From: Tigriopus japonicus
Taxonomy: Eukaryota; Arthropoda; Copepoda; Harpacticoida; Harpacticidae
Direction of reading: 5' to 3'
Assembly: GCA_010645155.1 (NCBI GenBank)
Contig: CM021312.1
Location: 7,143,489 to 7,207,488, forward strand
DNA length: 64,000 bases
Of this stretch, positions 24,401 to 34,100 are shown piece by piece. Under the pieces are notes generated by a model. It searched no databases, was not told the origin of the DNA, and worked only from the letters and a program-made list of their open reading frames with translations. Position 1 is the stretch's first letter. The number at the start of each line of letters is the position of its first letter. The position numbers were made by a program, and so were the translations under genes.

Positions 24401-27400
24401 GCAGAAAATACATGAACTATGTACAGGGTAGTCCATGATTAACGTCATCTAAATTTGAGCAGTAATTTCTGTCAAAACAAGATAAAAGTAGAGGCATTTG
24501 CCTATCACATGTTTTTTTTCTAAGCAATTCAGTCACTATTAGACATTGTGACGTACGGTCGAAGCAAGGATGATTTTTAAGAATAAAGCGTGCACAATTT
24601 GAATGGGAGAGCCTGAATAGGATACAAAACCATAGTTTCTTGACAAGTCGATCAATTTCGCCAAGACTTGATAAGACTATACCTAAAGATGCTTTCTTTA
24701 ACTGATATTACAAAATACTTGTGTGCCATTGTTGTGTTTCGAGTAATTCTGTTTGGTTAATTGGGTAATTGGTTAATTCTGTTTTGATATGGATGACCCT
24801 GTAGAATGAGAAACCTTTACCCGATGCATAGTACATCATTCAATGAAGAGAAAAATTGCAAGTTCTGTCAGTAAAACTTCGCTTTTTTTTGTTTTTTTAT
24901 GTTTCTGGAGTGCTAACATAACCATAAATGTCTTAACAGACTTGAAAACCGCCTGAAGGAGAAGAATGTTAGAAGCAATCTTTCAGCGTGTCTTGAGTGA
25001 ATACCCCGAGTTTGAGAACGTCGAATTCAAGATCTAAGTGAAGACGGCCCGCTCAAGAGCTCGTCTGAAGGGTGACCAGTTCGAGGGCTTTAGCCCGAGA
25101 ACTGGTCACCCGAAAGACGAGCTCGAGAGCGGAAGCCGTCTTCACTTAGATCTTGAATTCGACGTTCTCAAACTCGGGGTATTGACAATATCGTTCGTTT
25201 GGCTCACTCATGTAGACTTAAAGGACTATCAATAAATGGGTTGGTCCCCTTAAAATGCACTGTAATCGTCACACTGGTACATGTTATTTGTTACTGGTTA
25301 GCTGATTGTCAGTCTTGAAGCAACGTCTGTGTGAGCGGGGGATGGACTGTTCAGGTTTTCGTGTGAGATTAATAGTTTTTGAAAGCTCAAGCAACTGTAT
25401 AAGGTAAGTGACTATTTGGTTTAAATCAAGGGCAGTCTAGCCGGCTCTTGAACAAAGCGGCATTTGGGAAGGGAGCTGGCACGAAAGATTACTCGAAAGA
25501 TTTTGATTGTTTTGCAATGGATTAAAAACACGGGGGCACATGGATCATTAGGACATTATCATACTTCAATTTCAAATGTTGTGAAGCAATTAGATCAGGG
25601 TTTCACGACACATGAAAGATGTCTGTACAACTATTAATAAACATTTTTTAAAGTAAATCTTAAATCGAACAATTTTATGATAAATGACGAGTGCTTGGTC
25701 ATATTGATGTGATCGAGAGAAATCAATTTGCGCATATTTCGATTTTTCAATTTAGAGGCAAGAATGATGTTTGCATCGGATGGATGAATCAGCTTTTCTA
25801 CACGGATTTGAAACCAACTTACAAATCAAACAAATACAATGTAAGGAGTACGTACCTTGTAATATTAAGTTTTTGAAAATAAGACTTTTGATTTTCAACA
25901 TTCTAAAATGTTCTTTCAAGACCAAAAACAAGTATTTGGCAAGTGTCAGGTCTTTGGAAGTGCACAAAGTCTCCTTTTTAGATTTTCAATTTAACTCGTA
26001 CTTCCAAATTTTGGTTAGGAATCTTGCTTAAAAATCCCAATTAGATTTACAGAACAGATTGGTTCAATTTCATAGTTTAAAAGTTAAGAATGTTTTGAGT
26101 CACTATAGATTGTGCAAGAAAAGCGTTGCTGTGGGATGATTTTGTTTAACTCTTGAATACTTCGTAAAAATTGAGACGGCAACGTATTTTCAAGTTTTGT
26201 TCTTGTGGTTGACTCAGCTCATAAACCGGTTTGTGAACGTCGTCATTCTCGTCTTGCTTTCTTCGGAATCAGAATTCGAGACTGCGCGTCGCCTTTTTCC
26301 GACCTTCATTATTGCCCGATACGATTTTCCGACCTTCATTATTGCCCGATACGATTTTCCGACCTTCAAGAGTGCCCGCGGCTGCTCTTTTTTGGCCTTC
26401 ATTACTGCCCTGTTGTCTTTTTCTTGGCCTTCAATACCGCCCGTGTTGTGAGAGTCAACTGCTTTTGATGGGCTTTTTTCGCGTTCAATTTCAATTTCAA
26501 GCTCGCACAACAATGAGCAACGTTCAGCGAAGGCGGAAATCAATTAGCAAGTCACATGAAATACGTCGACTTTTGTTATGTAGTGGGGAGTGAGCCAAAC
26601 GAACGATATTGGTGCGGACAAAGCATTTCAGTTATTATTATTTCTCCAAGGTATTATCCAAAAAATCAAATGAATTCATAGAAGCACTTTTTCTTATGAG
26701 AAAACGAAACAGCATGTATATCTCGTGATTATGGTTTTTTCCTCCAGAATGTAAAGATGAACAAAGTAAGCGATGTGCTAATTGCGACCAAAAAACTAAG
26801 CACTTGTTTGATCACATGATTAGATAGATAATAACATGACATGATAATAATCACAATTACCAACCTATATGTCTAGTTCATTCTACGTACATAGTTCGTT
26901 CAGCTTATCAAAATTTCACTTTGAGTTGTTTATTAAAAGGAATATTTTTTCTATACTATTTTCTACATTGATAGAAACCTTGCCAATGACTGCTTGTCGA
27001 AAGCTACGTAATTAATACCTTCTCCTCGATCATGGCTTTTTGAATTTGCATTCATTTTACGCTCTCATTTCATGAAAAAATGCAAATGTCTGTTTTGCAT
27101 TCCTGCACCTTTTCTCAATTTTGAATGGTCAATATATTTGTCAGCATACTACGCAATCTGTTACCCTAAAGTAGGCAAACTCAACAAAATTGATTGCAAA
27201 ATCGCAAGGTCAAATCATTTAAAGTTGAATCTTGGGTCAGACATCCCGTTTTCCTGACTTGTAATACGTACAATGGGGATTCCTTTTTAAATTATATGTA
27301 TACTTTTTTTGAAAAAATGTTACTGAAAGGTGACATGTGATCCAACTCCAGTAATCTTTTCATGGCTTGGAATGCAGCAAAATCTTCAATCAATGTATTG

Positions 27401-29383
27401 TATTATCTTACATAAGTTGTCGATTTTATTTTGCTTTTTTCGCCTCTTGAAAGTCACACAGAGTGTGCCAGAGCAGCTGAAATGTGTACTAGAAGAAGAG
27501 AAAAACATGGAAAAGAATGCTGAAAGTACTTGAAATTTGCAAAAATGTGGAAAACACATCTCGAAGTGATACCTCCAATGGATACCACAGGGTTTATTTC
27601 TCTGCGGTTCAGACACTTCATGGCATAATTTGAGTTAGTCTACTCAAATCGCCTCATCATGAGTATAAAGAACAAAATTCGACTCTGTGTATATCTTCCC
27701 ATGAAAAATCTCCAGATGTGTGTGAAGACCCGATGAGTGTTCGCAAGACGCATTGCAAGTTCAAGTAACCACATAAAAACAGAGTCAGTTCATTAGTCCA
27801 TCCAACGAACAGGGTAACAACAACAAAAGCGCAAACTTCAAGGAAACTTTGCTTGTCTTTTTATGTGGTATCGCATTTAGGATTAGGAACCATCCTGAAA
27901 GATCTTCAGCCAAAAAGAACATTTGAGCATCCAGAATATATAGCTCCGTTTGTATTTTCTGACTGCCAAATGTGCAAAAGGTCGCATCCTTAGCAATACA
28001 GGGTTGTCACACAATAGTGTCACTTACTAAAACAAATACTACTCTTTTTTTACTCTCATGATCGTATTGTAAGGGTACCAATTAGAGAATACAGTTTAAA
28101 GTATATACTCAGCTCAAATTGATTTCCGTTGTTTTTTTCCAAGAACTGTAGCTCGGTTTTTCAAGAAGTTCTTAATTACAGCAATTACTAGTGACGTCAT
28201 CATTTTTGGCGGGAAAAAAAGTTCGGAAGACCTGTGTTTCTGATGAGCATGCGAGGTAACTAAAACGAAGGTTTAGGCCTGGTGATTGCAACAATGCCTT
28301 TCTTATCTCCACAAATTGAAGTTGAAATAGCAATTCTAGACATTGTATTTGCAAAAAGTATGTTTTGTTGTTTTTATCTAAAATTTCGCTACATAAGTTG
28401 AGAGGGTTTTTCCGAACTTTGAAATTAGGAATGCCCGACTTTGAATAACAAGATGGCCAGAGGAGATCGGTTCCTGGGGAACTAAACCTAAAAACAAATA
28501 ATTTGTATAATTGAAGGCTTCCAGTTTCTCCACTTGTTTTCAAATTACTTTGCAATACTTCTCAACATACATTAACCATGCCATTGCCCATTAATGCAAC
28601 ATTTTTCGAAAATCTGACCCTTGAAAACTGAGATTTTTTTGGCAAGCCTACACTGCTAACGGCAGTTAGAGACGGCAGCAGGTCCGTAAAATGAAACGGT
28701 AATCACCCCCATTGGAGCACGCGTAAAAAGGCCAAGATTCTTCAGTTGAGATTAAGCAAATTTAAAAAAAATGGACCTCATCATATTTGCCTACATGTTT
28801 ACCATAAGTTCATATTATTAGACAATTAAAGTTAAGAAGACTCCAATTCTTTACAGGGAATCCCATTCCTTGTAGCGGTATTAAAAAATCCGCCCCTCCC
28901 ACCAAAAAAAAAAAAAATTCAAAACACCCCTGTCCTTGAGATTTGTCCAATCCTTGCTGAAGCCATTTCCATTTGCAACATAACATAAAAAGCTGTGTTC
29001 CATTCAACGATCTCGTAACATGGTGTTTTTTTAGACAGCTCGAGCTTGCTTTGGTCGTCCAGGCCTATCGGACGTCAAAAAGCTTCAAGCCACTTTTAAA
29101 GACTGTCATCCCATTCTCATTATGTCGCAAACAAACTTCTTTTTCAAGTGGAGTTCATTGTCTAACAAGTTGTTCCTTACTCCTTCACAGGTTTAGGAGC
29201 TGCTTGAAAATGGCTAGTACAGCCAGTGCCGACACTGTGGGTCGAATGTTTTTCAACGTGATCCGCACACAATGTTTTACTTTGTTCCAAGATCCCGTTT
29301 GTGTGGAGCGAAGTTGGTGGGGCAACTGCATAAAGTATGAGGAGCAACTTCAAGCCGTGAATCACCCTCCTATTCCATATTAA
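21315..29383 (+). CDS. GIIIspla2: Group III secreted phospholipase A2 (three exons)
   Basis: Three exons (21315-21493, 24121-24363, 29191-29383) join in frame to a 204-residue protein: AG|G, then CG|G at the junctions, all with GT-AG introns. Residues 12-33 are hydrophobic (signal peptide). An HKR at 61-63 just before the mature domain could be a propeptide cleavage site. The calcium loop PGTNWCGRG is at 78-86 and the catalytic HD dyad is His108-Asp109 in CCRQHD. The Cys-rich remainder matches the bee-venom-type group III fold (KYGLYNW, HCSCD, F-SCLKMA). The enzyme should be secreted and hydrolyse sn-2 ester bonds of phospholipids with calcium; that is family knowledge. Oddity: two residues, not one, lie between HD and the next Cys. 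Digestive, signalling or venom-like use cannot be told from sequence. Confidence 0.88.
21494..24120 (+). other. PLA2 intron 1
   Basis: 2.6-kb intron, GTGAGA donor and TTTACAG acceptor. It contains a GGAA tetranucleotide run near 21822-21838. No alternative exon with PLA2 features was seen. Confidence 0.65.
24121..24363 (+). CDS. GIIIspla2: PLA2 exon 2: calcium loop and catalytic core
   Basis: Acceptor TTTACAG, donor CG|GTGAGAG, 243 nt. It carries WCGRG (calcium binding), CCRQHD (catalytic His-Asp) and HCSCD. Conservation of this exon is what identifies the family. Confidence 0.93.
25000..25183. repeat. 184-bp near-perfect palindrome (foldback)
   Basis: The first 48 bases (25000-25047) are exactly complementary to the last 48 (25136-25183). 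The inner arms pair with a few mismatches and small indels, closing on a short loop around GGGCTTTAGCCC at about 25086-25097. It is GC-richer than the flanks. It could be a hairpin-RNA source, a foldback transposon end or a cloning/assembly artefact. Confidence 0.95.
25186..26611. mobile_element. Possible 1.4-kb element bounded by 24-bp inverted repeats
   Basis: CAATATCGTTCGTTTGGCTC plus ACTC at 25186-25209 recurs exactly as its reverse complement at 26588-26611. The left copy starts three bases after the palindrome. No target-site duplication is evident and there is no transposase frame inside. A non-autonomous DNA element is the simplest reading, but the pair could also be unrelated inverted repeats. 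Confidence 0.5.
26287..26440. repeat. About 30-bp degenerate tandem repeat, about five units
   Basis: Units begin CCGACCTTCATTATTGCCCG; the first two are near-identical and later ones diverge (GGCCTTCATTACTGCCC, GGCCTTCAATACCGCCC). It stays open in two plus-strand frames, which explains the local open frames without a gene. Confidence 0.85.
28179..28216. repeat. 38-bp exact repeat of MITE-internal sequence
   Basis: Identical over 38 bp to 17767-17804. It contains TGACGTCA (CRE-like palindrome) and TTTTTGGCGGGAAA (E2F-like). The flanks do not match, so only this block is shared. Confidence 0.9.
28853..28930 (+). mobile_element. SINE tail, copy 3
   Basis: CAGGGAATCCCATTCC then TTGTAGCGGTATT, followed by TCCGCCCC and an A-run, as in copy 1 at 9.8 kb. 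The tRNA-like head is missing, so this is a 5'-truncated copy. Confidence 0.6.
29191..29383 (+). CDS. GIIIspla2: PLA2 exon 3: C-terminal Cys-rich part and stop
   Basis: Acceptor CCTTCACAG. Reads RFRSCLKMA, GRMFFNVI, then paired Cys residues, ending in ...PPIPY and TAA. These are the conserved C-terminal features of group III enzymes. No clear AATAAA directly follows. Confidence 0.9.
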
Positions 29384-30749
29384 TGGACGTTATAAACTGC
29401 ACGCTTCGCCAAGTCATCACCAGAATAACGGACACGCGTCATATTTATACGAGATTTTGATTTTATTTTCGGGTGTATCTGAAGAGGTTCCCAAAGTCTC
29501 TTGACATTGAGGAGAGGAGAGACAAAATTTGAGGGCGTGATTTGTGCAACGGAAAAAGAGGGGGCGGGTAGTATATTCATTTAGCGACATAGAGGGAGGA
29601 TGGATCGGAGATGGTGGGTTTGATAGTGGGTGGTGGTTGCTCTTGATGATAAAGATAATGAATGAATGAATGAATGAATGAATGAATGTGTAGAGATTTG
29701 AAAGAGGAAAATAGAAAATATGGATCCGAGTCATTGGCAAGCTTATAGTGACCCATAAGATCCTATCTTGTTTGTTCGTCGTTAAAAGTCTTATACTTAT
29801 TTTCTTCTTATATCTCATTCGAGTTTCTTGTGCTTCTTTCCATTTCATATCATTTAATTTCTGGCTCATGAACACAGCGTTGTTTGGTACATTCGAGGGT
29901 TTTTTTTGTGAGGGACGAGAAAAACAGGAACGTGGAACATTGAATTGGACGTTTTGAAACATTTTCCTAAGGTGGTTTTGAGTGCGCTTTGTCAATGAAT
30001 TAGTGAATGAATATCTGTAGTTGTGGGTGTGGATGTTTTCGTGTTTTGTGTGGGCGTGTTCGATTCTCGAACTAAATCTAGGTAGAGTATAAAAAAGTCA
30101 AAAAATGACGTCATGGCACACCCACTCCGCAATGGCACAAGTTCTAATTGAAAGAGGCGGTGGTATTCAAAACAAGACGAAGCTGGAGGAGAGTAATAAA
30201 GGGAGACCGGGCGGCTAATAATGCCCTTGGGAAAAGGGTCAGTGGGCGTGGCAGAAGCAAAAAACAAACAACAAAAAATGATAATGATGATGCAAAGAGA
30301 TTCTTATATGTGGTATTGTGTGCGTGTGTGGGTAGAGAGAGTATGGCACTTCTTTGTTCAAAAAAAACAACGACACATAGGATGGATAAAGAGGTTGATG
30401 GTCTGATCACCAACGGGAATCAATGGGCGCATAAAATGAAGCTTGAAAACACATTAGGTTGGGGGAGCTTATCACAACATTGTAATTGTCGAGGCACTTG
30501 GTGGAGAGTAGTAATGTAATATTCTTTCATTTTTGTAAAGGAATCACTGGGTTCAAAGTTGGATAATTGGACTTGCATGAAGCAACGAGTCTCTTTCTCT
30601 CACTTTCTTCTTCTTCTTCTTCTTCTCATCTCTCCCCGCCTTTCTTATCCCTCTTCGTGGATAGCATTATTTTGCAAACTTCCACAAGAGATGAGGCTAC
30701 TTCTCGATGCATTCAAGAGTTTCACTTTCGTCCAACAAGAGTCTAAAAT
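29384..30749. other. Region between convergent PLA2 and calcium-channel genes
   Basis: Should hold both 3' untranslated regions. A minus-strand AATAAA at about 29461-29467 could end the channel transcript, implying a roughly 1.3-kb 3' UTR that reaches almost to the PLA2 stop. It contains an (AATG)n run near 29660-29690 and a CTT run near 30606-30625. Open frames here are low-complexity and I do not call them genes. Confidence 0.4.
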
Positions 30750-31118
30750 TTACACATTCGTGTCACGACGTCGATTGGAAACCATATTAGGTGGTCCGCC
30801 CCCACCGCGTCGTTGTCGATTGGGAGCTTGCGGCCCCTGATCGTTGGACTGTCGTGGGTCCGTGAACATAAATCGAGAAGGCGGGGCCCGTAATGGAACG
30901 GTTTCGTCGTCTTCATCAACCCATGGTCCGTCCTCAGGGTCGCCATCGGTGCCTGGTACGGCAAACTCGAGGCTCCCATCTTGCTCGGCTTGAAGAAGAC
31001 GATGGGCTGCTTGGTCAAACTCCTCGGGAGTCATATCCATGGCCTCTTGCATTTCTCGAGACGCGGCACGGACAAATTCTGGATCACAATACTTTCCCAG
31101 GCCTTGGTCGCGTAGAAC
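30750..31118 (-). CDS. Ca-alpha1D: Cav1 last exon: distal C-terminus and stop
   Basis: 369 nt, acceptor CACCCATAG, phase 0. [39 protein letters not shown], an acidic patch, then an Arg/Gly-rich end and TAA. The GKYCD..EFV..A..REM..A.DMTPEE block is shared with Drosophila Ca-alpha1D and, more weakly, with the distal regulatory domain of vertebrate Cav1. Confidence 0.92.
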   Translation of the reverse strand, partial: VLRDQGLGKYCDPEFVRAASREMQEAMDMTPEEFDQAAHRLLQAEQDGSLEFAVPGTDGDPEDGPWVDEDDETVPLRAPPSRFMFTDPRQSNDQGPQAPNRQRRGGGGPPNMVSNRRRDTNV

Positions 31119-34100
31119 CTATGGGTGAAATTAGACATGTTATTTTTTTTTTAATTGGAGTGGTTCGAAATGGGACAGTATGGATCATAGAGAATGATAG
31201 AGGGCATTTTATGTCAGCATTTATCTGGGATACAAAAAATCTAGCAACTTGGGCGTGAAAGCCTGGTATGTTTCGAAAGTTTCAATAAAACATCTCCTGA
31301 TGGCTTTTCAAAACTTCTCGATGTTAAATCATGTTTTCAAAGCTTGAGATTGCCGTTAATACAAATTGAACCATAATCATAAAAAAACTGACAACAACCG
31401 GAAATCTAAACATACTTCTGCATGGACTACAGGGAGCTTTGACACTACAGTTCTCTATGGTGTGGATATTAGTCTTACCCTCCCGACTAAGTTCTCGGCC
31501 GAGCCAGCTATTGGAAGCCCTTGCTTCCGGTCACTTGGACTACTTGGCACAGATTTTGAGAGTGAACCCGGGGGCGCGGAATCACCATTCGCTAAAAGAA
31601 GAAGGGCAGAGTAATTTCAATGTCACGTGCAAAAGGTGTTAGGATAGGACACCCAAGGATAAGTTGGTTGGTTAATGTATGAGTGGTACACATACAGATA
31701 TGACAATCATGACAAAGTCGACCACTTTCTTTGAGCTCCCAAGATGCCTTTTGAAGAAAAACGAAAATCATTTGGCAAGAAATCGTGTGGGTGATCAAAT
31801 AATCATGAGCCGTCTAAGACAAATAGTGAGAGTAGTGGTTTGGTTAAGCGAGAGGAGCCACACACAGAGAAGAGACCAATGTAGACTAGGAGTGCTCAGT
31901 GAAAATGGAAGAAAGCAAAATCATCACATTAGGAAACGGAATGCAAAAAACGGTGATGAAACCAAGGCTTGAAATGACACACAAGACTACAGTCTTTTTG
32001 ACGGATGGCTCAAAGATGAGTTTTAGCGGTGCAAGTCTTTAACGGTCTTTAGTTTAACAATATGCGTATTATTTCCGTGTTGTACTTTGAATGAGGGTCT
32101 CTTTTTGGGGATAGGGGGCATCTGGCAATTGGTCTGAAAGCAATGGAACACTCGTCGCAAAAGTAAGGGTATATCGGGTAAGGCAGCGGAGGAGTAGCGG
32201 AATTAGTTATTTTGGTACTAGTACACACGCATGCAGGGCCAATCGATTAAGGGTATTATTGGCAGCGAAGGCCATAGTTTAGCTGATGCATGGTTTAGAA
32301 GTCGGAGTGGGAGATACGATCGTGGGTGGGAGTGTGGGTGAATGGTTGGTTGGATGGATGGATGAACCTACGATGCGTTCGTGTTTGCAAATATAAGGAG
32401 ATTCCCCAAGCTTCAAGTAACCCATCTACATCTGCAAACCAGATATCTCGACCGTCTAAAGGTATGGTGGGTACCTTGTACGGGGAGAGCGATTTTATGG
32501 GTTTTGGAGACATCGAAAAAATGAGAAAGGTTTTGGTTCTGGATCAAGAGGGAAGGAGAGAAAACAGTGAGAGAGAAAATAGAGAGAGATACGTAGAGGA
32601 GTAGCGTAGTACAAAAAGAGTTTGTAGTTGTAGAAGTACATCCAGGCATTCCAAGGAACAGGTAGTAGCACTAGGAAGGGGAGCTTGGTCCACGAGACCG
32701 AGGTGCGAGTACATAGCCTAACCTGGATAGGGTACCAACGAAGGAGCCCCGGAACTGGAAAAGTAGGAAGCAAACTTCTCCGGGTGCGACCTGGACAACG
32801 GCATCAACGCCAGACTTCCGGCGTACACCGTGCGACCCGAATAAGGATTCGGTGCTCGAAGCAGCATCTGAGGAGTCCAAGTATCCCCGTTGGGAGATAT
32901 TCCTACAATGGCCATAGCTTGAGCCGACAGATGTCGGATCCCGTGAGAAATATGCGGCAGCTCCTCGAAATCGTCCTCGAGCTCCTCCTCCAAGGACGAG
33001 GATTGTCTCTGAAGGCACTTGAAGGAATGGGCCGAGGCCGACTTCACCACAACCACCGTGGTGGCCTTCTTCGGTCTCAAGGTTGAGATCCGATTCAGGC
33101 CCGAGTGGCTGTAGGAGTTCGTGGGACGGGAGCGGGGCAGGAAATCGAACGTTTGATTTTGCGAAAGTGGTCGGGCCGCAGAACTCGTGCGGCCAAACTC
33201 AAAACGAAGGGCATTGGTCAGGGTGGGGCTAAATGGGGGAGTGGGGTCCTCACTGTTTGAGGACAGATGACTCCCACATGCCCTGGGCTCTCCGTCGTCG
33301 ACGCTAGAAAGTGAAGGCGAGCAATGGGTCAGAGCCAAAACTCATGGTTTTGGGGAACCAACCAACCCCCGTCAAAAGGGAGCTGGTCTAGAAAAAGAGA
33401 TTGATAGAGTGGCGAGTTGTTTGAGTAACACAAGTGCAAGAAATTTTACAGATGCGGTTTTGGCCATCAACGCAGTATATTAATCCAGACCGCGTGGCGT
33501 TACTCTATATGGAAGGTGAATAGAGAGAGTAGTGGGAAGGGTCTCTAAAAGTTTGAGGGGTTTTAACTCAGTTTACCCAAGGGGGTCGATGGGGCGCGGG
33601 ATATGGTTTTCTCGTTAGTAAACTCATTTAGTAACTAGGTTGAACATTAACCAGAGATTTGTGAGAATTAGGACTGAGATTGGCAAGGAAACACAACACC
33701 ACACAGGTTGAGTAAGTGCCGAAAAATGGGGATGAAACATCATATCATCTTTGTTATCATCGCGTATTAAATGGTGGTTGATTGCAAGAAGGAGGAAGTG
33801 GTAGTAGTTGTTGTATTAGTAGCAATAATGATGTATCAAAACGCCTTAAGCAAAAAGATGAAAGGATAGAGGTGATGGAGAGCCAAAGGATTGCTGAAAT
33901 CAAGTTAGTAAAATTCACAAACACGAAAAGCTCCGGACTCCTTTTGTTTGTTAACAAGGTTATGATGTTAGGTCAAAATAATACGAATTCAGGGTTACGA
34001 AAAAGAGTCCGGGAAGATCACACCTCTCTCCAGGTTAATGGCAACCTTTGTGTACCCTTGACCTACCATTGTAATAAGGGTGCAAATATTGATAATCAGC

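Larger units (their letters stand above)
24364..29190 (+). other. PLA2 intron 2, repeat-bearing
   Basis: 4.8-kb intron holding a 184-bp hairpin (25000-25183), a 24-bp inverted-repeat pair (25186-25209 and 26588-26611), a 30-bp degenerate tandem repeat (26287-26440), a 38-bp repeat shared with the MITE (28179-28216) and a SINE tail (28853-28887). No further PLA2 exon is needed: exon 2 and exon 3 join in phase. Confidence 0.6.

Noticed and set aside
29417..29995. 192-codon minus-strand open frame
   Set aside because: Runs through the AATG repeat (IHSF repeats in the protein) in what should be the 3' untranslated region of the channel gene.
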